Below are positions 1-7,284 of a stretch of 25,999 nucleotides of DNA, in pieces. The DNA lies in the NCBI GenBank assembly GCA_947623705.1, contig CANQHT010000005.1, positions 1-25,999 on the forward strand. The letters are read 5' to 3'. Made by a program: the position numbers and the translations under genes. Under the pieces are notes generated by a model that made no database searches, was not told where the DNA came from, and saw only the letters and a program-made list of their open reading frames with translations. Source of the DNA: an uncultured Bacilli bacterium (GTDB lineage: Bacteria > Bacillota_I > Bacilli_A > RF39 > UBA660). Numbering within the stretch: the first letter of the stretch is position 1; each line of letters starts with the position of its first letter.

Positions 1-659
1 GCAACACACTCTTCATTAAAGGCCCATAAATCTTCAATGGAACCACCACCACGACCAACAATTAAGGTATCACAATCATAATTATCGGCAACTTCAATTT
101 GTTTAACAATATTGGGAGCGGCATTTTCTCCTTGGACAAGTGTCGGAAATAAAATGGCTTCACATAGAGGATATCTTCTTCTAATGGTGCTCATAATATC
201 CCGAACCGCAGCACCCGTATCTGCAGTGACAATGCCAATTCTTCTCGGATACTTTGGAATAGGTTTTTTATGTTCTTGATTAAATAATCCTTCTTTATAT
301 AATTTTTCTTTTAATTTTTCATATTCAATATATAAGTTACCGACGCCATCTAAATTCATTTTCTCAACATAGATTTGATAAGAACCACTAGCAGGATAGG
401 CTGCAACCCTTCCAGTAACTAAAACTTTCATCCCATCTTCCGGTGCAAAATCTAAAGAGTGCGTATAACTTTGAAACATAACGGCATTAATCCTTGAATT
501 ATCATCTTTTAAAGTAAAATATAAATGACCCCTCGTATGATTTTTAAAATTCGATATTTCCCCTTTTAAATAAATCCGATTTAAAAAATAATTATCTTCA
601 AACATCTCTTTAATATAATTATTAAGTTCACTTACTTCTAAATATTTATTCTCTTCCAT
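1..659 (-). CDS. xseA: Exodeoxyribonuclease VII large subunit, 3' end missing
   Basis: Large subunit of exonuclease VII, which with XseB degrades single-stranded DNA into short oligonucleotides in the cytoplasm. The frame is open from the ATG at 659 to the left edge, giving 219 codons of the usual 400-450. Residues about 1-100 match the N-terminal OB-fold (KGEISNFKNHTRGHLYFTLKD-like strand pattern, start YLEVSELNNYIK). The catalytic domain begins near IPKYPRRIGIVT (134-145), followed by ADTGAAVRDI and the family signature GRGGGSIEDLWAFNEE (202-217). An AAAGGAT ribosome binding site precedes the ATG. nusB ends 51 bases upstream with no terminator between, so nusB-xseA are probably cotranscribed. 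That gene order is common in Bacillota, and xseB would be expected beyond the edge. Confidence 0.96.
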   Translation of the reverse strand, partial: MEENKYLEVSELNNYIKEMFEDNYFLNRIYLKGEISNFKNHTRGHLYFTLKDDNSRINAVMFQSYTHSLDFAPEDGMKVLVTGRVAAYPASGSYQIYVEKMNLDGVGNLYIEYEKLKEKLYKEGLFNQEHKKPIPKYPRRIGIVTADTGAAVRDIMSTIRRRYPLCEAILFPTLVQGENAAPNIVKQIEVADNYDCDTLIVGRGGGSIEDLWAFNEECV

Positions 660-710
660 AATTAAATCCTTTCATAATTTTCATTTAAGTTGTTTGAAAA
701 TTACCTATTT

Positions 711-1106
711 TTATTCTTTAATAACTTTATCTAAAACCGCATTAATCATCTTCCGAACATTATCATCACTATATTTTTTAGCAAGTTCCACTGCTTCATT
801 AATAGCCACTATTTCTGGAGTATCAGTATATTTAATTTCAAAAATACCCATTCTTAATATAGCAGCCCCGGTTTTATCAATTCTGGAAATATCCCAATCT
901 TTCATTAGACTATTCGCTATTTCATCTATTTCATTCATATGCGTAATAACCCCATAAACAATATCTTTAACAAAATCATTTTCAATATCTAAATTATCTT
1001 TAATTATTTCATCAATATCCACTTTACTTTTATTATTTTGATAAATATCCCATTGATATAAAATAATCATACATTTTTCTCTTAATTCACTTCTTGTTTT
1101 AGCCAT
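711..1106 (-). CDS. nusB: Transcription antitermination factor NusB
   Basis: All-helical RNA-binding factor that pairs with NusE (S10) on boxA RNA and supports antitermination and rRNA synthesis. The 131 residues are the normal family length. The start MAKTRSELREKCMIILYQWD matches the first helix. The C-terminal half has the conserved run ISRIDKTGAAILRMGIFEI (about 73-91), then TPEIVAINEAVELAKKYS and the final INAVLDKVIKE. It has its own extended -10 promoter just upstream and a GGAG ribosome binding site, and lies 62 bases downstream of mutS, behind that gene's terminator. It is therefore probably the first gene of a nusB-xseA transcript. Nothing about it is unusual. Confidence 0.96.
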   Translation of the reverse strand: MAKTRSELREKCMIILYQWDIYQNNKSKVDIDEIIKDNLDIENDFVKDIVYGVITHMNEIDEIANSLMKDWDISRIDKTGAAILRMGIFEIKYTDTPEIVAINEAVELAKKYSDDNVRKMINAVLDKVIKE

Positions 1107-1127
1107 AATTACATCTCCGTCTTTCTA

Positions 1128-1136
1128 ATTATATCA
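1128..1136 (-). promoter_or_regulatory. Extended -10 promoter of nusB
   Basis: On the minus strand this reads TGATATAAT, a TGn element fused to a perfect -10 hexamer. No convincing -35 lies 17 bases upstream, as expected for an extended -10 promoter. The predicted transcription start is near 1121, which gives a leader of about 14 bases that just contains the GGAG at 1115-1118. Confidence 0.6.
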
Positions 1137-1142
1137 AAGACT

Positions 1143-1170
1143 AAAAAAAATTACTATATAATTAGTAATT
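1143..1170 (-). terminator. Rho-independent terminator after mutS
   Basis: Minus-strand transcripts would form an 8-bp stem AATTACTA/TAGTAATT (1163-1170 with 1149-1156) with a 6-base loop, followed directly by eight U residues. The stem is AT-rich with one G-C pair, and its first arm overlaps the mutS stop codon (1169-1171). Confidence 0.6.
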
Positions 1171-3715
1171 ATTTTTTAATACTTTGTTTTAATTCATATA
1201 AATAATTTAAAGCATCAAGGGGTGTCATATTAAGAGGGTCAATCGCATTAATTTTTTGCCTTAATTCATTATCTTCTTCCCGTTCTTTTTCTTCAAAATC
1301 AAAAGATAATTGCACTTTACTTTCTTCTTTTGCCATCTTTTTACTACCACTTTCATATTCTTTTAAGATATCACTTGCTCTTTCAAGTAAATCTTCCGGC
1401 ATATCCGCAAGTCTTGCCACATGAATACCATAACTTTTATCAATGGAACCATCTTTAACTTTATGTAGAAATGTAATTTTACCTTCTTCTTCAATCGCTG
1501 ATACGTGAACATTTTTAATCGTTTTATATTTTTTCTCTAGTCCTGTTAACTCATGATAATGGGTAGAAAAAAGTGTTAAAGCGTGAATATTATCACTAAT
1601 ATACTCTAATATGGCTTGGGCTAAACTCATTCCATCATAAGTTGCCGTACCTCGTCCGAGTTCATCAAAGATAATTAAACTATTCGGAGTCGCATTTACT
1701 AAAGCATTTCTTGCTTCTTTCATTTCCACCATAAAGGTTGATTCGCCTGATACTAAATCATCAGAAGCCCCAATTCGGGTAAATATTTTATCAATTATTG
1801 GTAAGTTCGCACTTTTTGCTGGAACAAAAGAACCCATTTGGGCCATTAAAATAATAATTGCCACTTGCCGCATGTAAGTTGATTTACCGCTCATGTTAGG
1901 TCCCGTAATAAGCAACGTTTCGGCTTTCTCATTCATTATACAGTCGTTGGCCACATATAAATCGCCACTCACGATTTCCACAACCGGATGTCTTCCTTCA
2001 ATTATCTCTAATTTTTTCTCATTATTTAACTTAGGTCTAACTAAATTTAATTCTTCACTACAAATAGATAACGCTAAAATAGCATCAAGTTCACTTATAA
2101 TATCCGCTGTTTTCTTAATTTTTAAAACTTCTTTTTTAATAATATTTTTAACTTCGACAAATAAATTGTATTCAAGTTCAATAATTTTTTCTTCCGCATT
2201 TAAGATAAGCGCTTCTTTTTCTTTTAATTCTGGTGAAATAAATCTTTCATAATTCGTTAAAGTTTGTCTTCTTTCCCAACCAAAATTTTCTTTAACTTCT
2301 TTAGCTTGCGATTTTGATACTTCAATAAAATAACCAAATATTTTATTAAAACCAACTTTTAAATTTTTAAGACCGGTTTCTTCTTTAATCTTTTGTTCAA
2401 AAGTAACTAGGAAATCTTTACCCCCACTTCGAATACTTTTTAATTCATCTAACTCTTTATTATAGCCCTCTTTAATTAAGTAACCTTCTTTTACACCTAC
2501 TGGCGGATTTTCATAAATGGCTTCTTCCAGTAATTCATAAATTTCGGGATGGGTTTCTAAATTTTCAGAAAAACCTAATTCTGCAATAATTTCTTTAATT
2601 CTTGGTAAAACTTTTAAACTATTTTTAAATTGGAGTAAGTCTCTTCCGTTAACACTACCCGTGGTAATTTTCCCACATAGTCTTTCTAAATCATAAATTT
2701 CATATAATAAACTTTTTAATTCATCTTTTAAAATAAAATTATTATTTAAAGTTTCAATTTTATCATATCTTTTATTTAATTCATCGATGTCTTTTAAAGG
2801 ATACATTAAGAAATTCCGTAGTTTTCTAGAACCCATTGCCGTTTTACATTTATCTAATAGCCAAATAAGCGAATATGTCCGGTCTTTAAGACGAATCGTT
2901 TCAAATAATTCTAGGTTTCTAACGGAATGAATATCCATCTCTAAATAATCCGTTTTGGTAATTACTTTACATTCATTAAAATGACTAATCGTTTTTAATT
3001 CCCGAACTACTAAATAATAAAATAAATGATTAACACCGGCTTTCATTCGGGCATCAGTAAGATTATTTATAAAACTTATTTCATCAGAATAATACTCACT
3101 ACTGAAAACAACTTCAATATTATATTTATTTTTAAGTAAATCCACTAATTGAACATTCGAATTATCAAGTAAGATAACTTCTTTAATACCTAAATTTAAT
3201 ATCTCACTAATTAAGACATCTTCTTTTTTGGGAATAGTTAAACTATTTAATTCCCCGGTTGTAATATCGGCATAAGTAATTACAAATATATCACTAAACT
3301 CTAAAATACTCGAGATATAAGAATTTTTATGTTCATCTAAAAGTTCAAAATCGGTAATAGTTCCTTTACTAACTACATCAATAACTCCTCTTTTAACGGT
3401 ATCTTTCGCGGTTTTAGGGTCTTCTAGTTGTTCACAAATAGCTACCCGATATCCTTTATTGACCAGCTTTTCTAAATAACCTTTAACGGCATGATAAGGA
3501 ACACCACACATTGGTACTTTTTCATCAAGGCCTGCTGATTTACCCGTTAAGGTAAGTTCTAATTCCCGCGCAGCCGTTTCCCCATCTTCAAAAAATAATT
3601 CATAAAAGTCCCCAAGGCGAAAAAATAAAAGTTCATCTTTATATTGATCTTTTATTTCCATATATTGTTTCATCATCGGACTTAATTTACTTCTATCTAC
3701 TTCATTTCTTTTCAT
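1169..3715 (-). CDS. mutS: DNA mismatch repair ATPase MutS
   Basis: MutS recognises mismatches and small loops and, with ATP, recruits MutL. The 848 residues are normal length. The N-terminal mismatch-binding domain has the Phe-X-Glu motif in LGDFYELF (F37, E39). The C-terminal ATPase has the P-loop TGPNMSGKST (about 602-611), the Walker B/signature IFDELGRGTATYDG (about 680) and FSTHYHEL. A sliding-clamp-binding peptide QLSFDF lies in the C-terminal linker, before a short C-terminal oligomerisation tail. I chose the ATG at 3715 (MKRNEVDRSK). An upstream ATG at 3751 adds 12 residues unlike any MutS and lies at the upstream edge of the -35 box. The chosen start has no ribosome binding site and sits at the predicted transcription start, so the mRNA may be leaderless. 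Confidence 0.97.
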   Translation of the reverse strand: MKRNEVDRSKLSPMMKQYMEIKDQYKDELLFFRLGDFYELFFEDGETAARELELTLTGKSAGLDEKVPMCGVPYHAVKGYLEKLVNKGYRVAICEQLEDPKTAKDTVKRGVIDVVSKGTITDFELLDEHKNSYISSILEFSDIFVITYADITTGELNSLTIPKKEDVLISEILNLGIKEVILLDNSNVQLVDLLKNKYNIEVVFSSEYYSDEISFINNLTDARMKAGVNHLFYYLVVRELKTISHFNECKVITKTDYLEMDIHSVRNLELFETIRLKDRTYSLIWLLDKCKTAMGSRKLRNFLMYPLKDIDELNKRYDKIETLNNNFILKDELKSLLYEIYDLERLCGKITTGSVNGRDLLQFKNSLKVLPRIKEIIAELGFSENLETHPEIYELLEEAIYENPPVGVKEGYLIKEGYNKELDELKSIRSGGKDFLVTFEQKIKEETGLKNLKVGFNKIFGYFIEVSKSQAKEVKENFGWERRQTLTNYERFISPELKEKEALILNAEEKIIELEYNLFVEVKNIIKKEVLKIKKTADIISELDAILALSICSEELNLVRPKLNNEKKLEIIEGRHPVVEIVSGDLYVANDCIMNEKAETLLITGPNMSGKSTYMRQVAIIILMAQMGSFVPAKSANLPIIDKIFTRIGASDDLVSGESTFMVEMKEARNALVNATPNSLIIFDELGRGTATYDGMSLAQAILEYISDNIHALTLFSTHYHELTGLEKKYKTIKNVHVSAIEEEGKITFLHKVKDGSIDKSYGIHVARLADMPEDLLERASDILKEYESGSKKMAKEESKVQLSFDFEEKEREEDNELRQKINAIDPLNMTPLDALNYLYELKQSIKK

Positions 3716-3722
3716 GATTTTT

Positions 3723-3751
3723 ATTATACACTTAAAAAAATTTATTAGCAA
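3723..3751 (-). promoter_or_regulatory. Sigma-A type promoter of mutS
   Basis: Minus strand: -35 TTGCTA (3746-3751), a 17-base spacer, and a perfect -10 TATAAT (3723-3728). The predicted transcription start is about 3715-3717, at or next to the mutS ATG, so the transcript would have essentially no leader. Confidence 0.65.
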
Positions 3752-3795
3752 TTAAAAATTAAAAATGTGTAGTAATTTAAAAGTATTTCGGGCTT

Positions 3796-3816
3796 TTTAT
3801 ACGTTTTGAGTATAAA
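3796..3816. promoter_or_regulatory. Perfect inverted repeat, candidate operator between mutS and XRE gene
   Basis: TTTATAC (3796-3802) and GTATAAA (3810-3816) are perfect 7-bp inverted arms with a 7-base spacer, giving a 14-base arm-to-arm spacing suitable for a dimeric helix-turn-helix protein. It lies 51 bases before the start of the XRE gene and about 45 bases upstream of the mutS -35 box. Its right arm contains a TATAAA that could serve as the -10 of the XRE gene. Binding by the adjacent regulator is inference. Confidence 0.45.
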
Positions 3817-3866
3817 TGGCAAAATTTGGTAATTTAAAGAAGTAAAATTAAATTGGAGGTACTAAT

Positions 3867-4136
3867 ATGCTTAGATTAAAAGAGATTAGAGAGGATCGAG
3901 ATTTAAAACAAATAGATATTGCCAGCATTTTAAACGTTACCCAAGCGCAATATTGTCGTTATGAATTAGGAGTAAATACTCTACCTTTAGATAAATTAAA
4001 TATTTTAGCAGATTATTATAAAACCAGTACCGATTACTTACTATATCGCACCGAAGAAAGAAAACCGTATCCTAAATCTATTATGCGCGATTATAAAGAT
4101 TTTACTCAAAATAAAAAAGAACGTGTCAAGAATTAA
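3867..4136 (+). CDS. Small XRE-family transcriptional regulator
   Basis: An 89-residue single-domain DNA-binding protein. Residues 3-60 form an XRE/Cro-C1 helix-turn-helix: LKEIREDRDLKQIDIASIL, then the recognition-helix region VTQAQYCRYELGVN, then LPLDKLNILADYYKTSTDYLL, which is a characteristic end of this domain. The last ~25 residues are basic and polar with no other domain. The start has a strong GGAGG at 3855-3859, 7 bases before the ATG. The gene is on the opposite strand to everything around it, divergent from mutS and convergent with mutL, and ends in a terminator shared with mutL. A perfect inverted repeat in front of it suggests autoregulation and perhaps control of mutS, but this cannot be proven here. 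The target genes are unknown. Confidence 0.88.
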   Translation: MLRLKEIREDRDLKQIDIASILNVTQAQYCRYELGVNTLPLDKLNILADYYKTSTDYLLYRTEERKPYPKSIMRDYKDFTQNKKERVKN

Positions 4137-4152
4137 CTTGAGACGTTTTTTT
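4121..4152. terminator. Bidirectional terminator between XRE gene and mutL
   Basis: Stem ACGTGTCAAG (4121-4130) pairs with CTTGAGACGT (4137-4146), one mismatch in ten, loop AATTAA. On the plus strand it runs into seven T. On the minus strand it is followed by TCTTTTTTATTTT. The XRE stop codon (4134-4136) lies in the loop and the mutL stop (4151-4153) touches the T-run. Confidence 0.8.
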
Positions 4153-5872
4153 AATTCATTGCTCTTTTAAACATTTTTTCTAAATCATAAATACTAAATT
4201 TAATTATCGTTGGTCTTCCATGGGGACAATTATAAGGATTATCACATTTAACTAAATTTTTAAGTAAGCCCTCTATTTCTAGCATGGAAATATGTTCATT
4301 GGCTTTAATGGCCATTTTACAAGCTAAAGTAATCGCCACACTTTCTCTAAATTTAATAACATCAAACTCGCCTTTTAAATTAATAATTAAATCGATAATT
4401 TTCCGAATTGATTCTTCTTCATAACCGGTTTTTAACCAGGTAGGATGGCCTTTAACAATAATGGTATTAATTCCAAAATCTTCAAATTTAAAACCTAAAT
4501 TTTTGAATACTTCTTCATGATTTTTAAATTCAATATATTCACTTTGGGTCATTTCAATACTTATCGGTATTAATAAATCCGTAACCATTATTTTATCATT
4601 TTTTAAATTTGCTAAATAATTTTCATAGTTAACTCGCTCTTGGGCAGCGTGTTGGTCGAGTAAATAAATTCCTTCATCATTTTCACAAACAATATAGGTA
4701 CCTAGACAAAGACCAACGGGATATAAAACTAAACTTTTAAATTCTTCGTTTTTAACTACTTCTTCTTTATTTTCCTCCCCAAAATCAAAAGTAGTTTGAG
4801 TGCCATCTAAATCTTTAAATTCTGGTAAGGGTGCAAAATTACTTTGAATATCTACCGCATCTTCTTTTTTGATGGCATCGGGAATTAATAAACTATCATA
4901 TAAAACATTTTTAATTGTTTCATAAAGTAAATTATATAAAGAATCCATCTTACTTAATTTAACATCTTGTTTAGTGGGATGAATATTCACATCTACTAAA
5001 GTAGGATCCGTTTCAATATTTAAAACCACCACTGGGTATTTACCATCAGGTTTATAAGTATAATAAGCATCATTTATAGCTCTGTTGATATCATTATTCC
5101 GGACAATTCGTCCGTTAATAAAAGTTACCATATGATTCCGGCTTGATTTTAATATTTCAGGTTTACAAACATAACCTTTAATTTCAAAATCATCATTTAA
5201 AGCCTTAACCTCTAACATTTTAGAAGAGATATTACTGCCATATATTTCATGAATAGTTTTTAAGAGATTACCACTGCCACTAGTTTTAACCACCACATTA
5301 CCATTATTAGTTAGAGTAAAAGCAATATTCGGTTTCGCTAAGGCTTCTTTTTCGATATAACTTGTTGTATTAGCTAGTTCCGTCACATCTGATTTCAAAT
5401 ATTTAAGTCTCGCCGGTGTATTATAAAATAAATTAGTAATAGTTATTCGGGTACCTTTTCTACTTGGTGCCGGTTTTTCTTCAATTAACTCGCCACCTTT
5501 GATATGAATATGGGTTCCCACCTCTTTTTGACAAGTTTCCATAATAACTTCCGAAACACTCGCAATAGAAGGTAAGGCTTCACCACGAAATCCTAAAGTA
5601 TCAATGAAAAATAAATCATCATCCCGATATATTTTACTAGTAGCATGTCTTTGAAAGGCTAAAAGAGCATCTTCCTTATCCATCCCTACACCATCATCAA
5701 TAACAGTTATTTCATCTAAGCCACCTTTAAGTAAATTAACCTTGATATTACTCGATGCAGCATCAATACTATTTTCCACTAATTCTTTCACAACCGATGC
5801 ACATTTTTCAACAACTTCACCCGCTGCAATCTTATTGGCTAAATTTTCACTCATTACTTTTATAACACTCAT
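4151..5872 (-). CDS. mutL: DNA mismatch repair protein MutL, endonuclease type
   Basis: MutL links MutS to strand incision. The N-terminal GHKL ATPase shows ENSIDA (33-38), DDGVGM (59-64), GFRGEALPSI (94-103) and VNIHPTKQDVK. The C-terminal domain carries the metal-binding endonuclease motif DQHA-X2-E-X4-E (406-417), ACKMAIKANE (518-527) and CPHGRP (549-554). This is the nicking type of MutL used by bacteria without MutH. The linker contains QTTFDF (about 359-364), which resembles a clamp-binding peptide. Length 573 is short compared with about 620 in Bacillus; the reduction appears to be in the linker. The ATG follows the yqeH stop with one base between, so translation is probably coupled. 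It is the last gene of the dnaE operon. Confidence 0.97.
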   Translation of the reverse strand: MSVIKVMSENLANKIAAGEVVEKCASVVKELVENSIDAASSNIKVNLLKGGLDEITVIDDGVGMDKEDALLAFQRHATSKIYRDDDLFFIDTLGFRGEALPSIASVSEVIMETCQKEVGTHIHIKGGELIEEKPAPSRKGTRITITNLFYNTPARLKYLKSDVTELANTTSYIEKEALAKPNIAFTLTNNGNVVVKTSGSGNLLKTIHEIYGSNISSKMLEVKALNDDFEIKGYVCKPEILKSSRNHMVTFINGRIVRNNDINRAINDAYYTYKPDGKYPVVVLNIETDPTLVDVNIHPTKQDVKLSKMDSLYNLLYETIKNVLYDSLLIPDAIKKEDAVDIQSNFAPLPEFKDLDGTQTTFDFGEENKEEVVKNEEFKSLVLYPVGLCLGTYIVCENDEGIYLLDQHAAQERVNYENYLANLKNDKIMVTDLLIPISIEMTQSEYIEFKNHEEVFKNLGFKFEDFGINTIIVKGHPTWLKTGYEEESIRKIIDLIINLKGEFDVIKFRESVAITLACKMAIKANEHISMLEIEGLLKNLVKCDNPYNCPHGRPTIIKFSIYDLEKMFKRAMN

Positions 5873-5873
5873 A

Positions 5874-6761
5874 CTATACCACTTTCTTAATTATTGAATT
5901 TCTAATTTGTAACTCTTTATTACTTTTTATTTGCACATTTTTAGAGGCATAAATAAACCCATTAGCTAGTTCCACGTCCTCTCCATTTAACACATATTCA
6001 TATGGAAGTTCAATATCTTCCTTTTTACTAGATATATTAACCCTTTCATTAATATAAATAGTTATACTACCAATACCTTGCAATTTTAAATCTTCAATTT
6101 GATATACAAAATTAGGATTTAAATTAATAATTTTAACGATTAACTTGCCATCCGTAATTCTTTTTTTATTTAAGACAATACCGGGTGTATCATAAATAAC
6201 ATAATCTAAATATTTTAATTTAATAAAATCAAGCGTTGTATTATCATAATGACTAGTTGTTAAATTACTAGAAATTAAAGTATTAATCAAAGTTGATTTA
6301 CCACTTGAGGTTTCGCCAGAAAATATGACTTCTTTTTCGCTTTCTATTAAACTAACTAAATTATTTAAGTAATACTTATTTTTAGCACTGATAAATAATA
6401 CTTCATCATCTATATTATAACTATTTTGAATATTTTCTGCTAAATGTTCTAATTTTAAATTATCCGGAATTAAATCACATTTATTAATAACTAAAACTTT
6501 TTTATTTTTAATCCTTTTAAATACCTCAATAGTTTCTTTATCTAAATGTAAAATATCCGTAAGCATAACGGTAAATAAACCCAATTTATTTATTTTATCT
6601 ATAATCTTACCATTATCAAAATTAGTAATTTTTCTTTCTTCATTATAATGAATGGTTTTAAAACATCTTTCACAATATTTATTTTTTAAATCTTTAGTAT
6701 AACCTAACTTACTTGGATCAGTATTTTGTAAAGTTATCCCACAACCTACACACTTACTCAT
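5874..6761 (-). CDS. yqeH: YqeH-type circularly permuted GTPase
   Basis: Ribosome-assembly GTPase linked to the 30S subunit in Bacillus. A C4 zinc finger opens the protein (C4, C7, C30, C33). The G motifs come in permuted order: G4 NKCD (93-96), G5 SAK (125-127), G1 GETSSGKST (149-157), G2 region TTLD (175-178), G3 DTPG (191-194). At 295 residues it is clearly shorter than the roughly 366 of Bacillus YqeH; the loss is in the C-terminal domain, which remains as a strand-rich tail. The usual NVGKS of the P-loop is SSGKS here, keeping the Gly-Lys-Ser. An AAAGGA ribosome binding site precedes the ATG. The start overlaps the end of yqeG by 8 bases, the usual gene pair. Confidence 0.9.
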   Translation of the reverse strand: MSKCVGCGITLQNTDPSKLGYTKDLKNKYCERCFKTIHYNEERKITNFDNGKIIDKINKLGLFTVMLTDILHLDKETIEVFKRIKNKKVLVINKCDLIPDNLKLEHLAENIQNSYNIDDEVLFISAKNKYYLNNLVSLIESEKEVIFSGETSSGKSTLINTLISSNLTTSHYDNTTLDFIKLKYLDYVIYDTPGIVLNKKRITDGKLIVKIINLNPNFVYQIEDLKLQGIGSITIYINERVNISSKKEDIELPYEYVLNGEDVELANGFIYASKNVQIKSNKELQIRNSIIKKVV

Positions 6762-7272
6762 AATATTGTCCTTTAAAAAGAATGCCTTTTTTATTTAGTT
6801 TTTTAATAATTTTTCTTTCAAAATGGCGATTAATTCTAGTTGCGAATGGTTCGTTTTCACTGATGGCATTAACTAAAATCGTCGTAAAATTCATTTTATT
6901 CCCGGCCCAAATATCGGTTAAAAGTTCATCCCCAATAAAGGCAATCTCCGTATCTTTAAAATGATATAAATCCATTATCTTCTTTAATTTTTTAACACTC
7001 GGTTTAGAAGAAGAAAAAGAGGAATCGATATTTAACACTTCTTTAAAAGGACGAATGCGATTTTTATTACTATTCGAAACAATTATTACTTTAAAATCAT
7101 CACTTAAATCAAAAATTAATTCTTTTAATTTAGTATCGGGATAATCCATTTCGTAACTGGCTAAAGTATTATTTAAGTCAAATAATAGACATTTAATTCC
7201 TCTCTTTTTTAATTTTTTATAATTAATTGTATATATACTTTGCATATACATATCTGGTACAAATATATCCAT
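6754..7272 (-). CDS. yqeG: YqeG-family HAD-like phosphatase, motif I altered
   Basis: HAD-IIIA family protein that neighbours yqeH in many Bacillota; its physiological substrate is uncertain. The HAD motifs are present in order: motif I FDLNNTL (D32), motif II VSNS (S66), motif III K90, motif IV GDELLTD (D115, D120). Motif I normally reads DLDNTL. Here the second Asp, the general acid/base, is Asn (codon AAT at position 34), which would be expected to weaken catalysis. The sequence FVPDMYMQSIYTINYKKLKKRGIK matches the family N-terminus. I chose the ATG at 7272 (172 residues) because the AAAGGAG at 7280-7286 is 7 bases from it, whereas the ATG at 7278 is only one base away. The ribosome binding site overlaps the polC stop. 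Confidence 0.9.
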   Translation of the reverse strand: MDIFVPDMYMQSIYTINYKKLKKRGIKCLLFDLNNTLASYEMDYPDTKLKELIFDLSDDFKVIIVSNSNKNRIRPFKEVLNIDSSFSSSKPSVKKLKKIMDLYHFKDTEIAFIGDELLTDIWAGNKMNFTTILVNAISENEPFATRINRHFERKIIKKLNKKGILFKGQYYE

Positions 7273-7284
7273 AGACATTCTCCT

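Noticed and set aside
694..957. Open frame on the plus strand opposite nusB
   Set aside because: It is antisense to a clearly conserved nusB, has no ribosome binding site and its low-complexity hydrophobic product reflects the AT-rich complement of a coding strand.
1893..2252. Plus-strand open frame opposite mutS
   Set aside because: Lies within the conserved MutS ATPase coding region on the other strand, with Ser/Phe/Ile-rich shadow composition and no start signal.
3716..3751. Longer MutS starting at the ATG at 3751
   Set aside because: The extra 12 residues match no MutS N-terminus and the start would lie at the upstream edge of the mutS -35 box.
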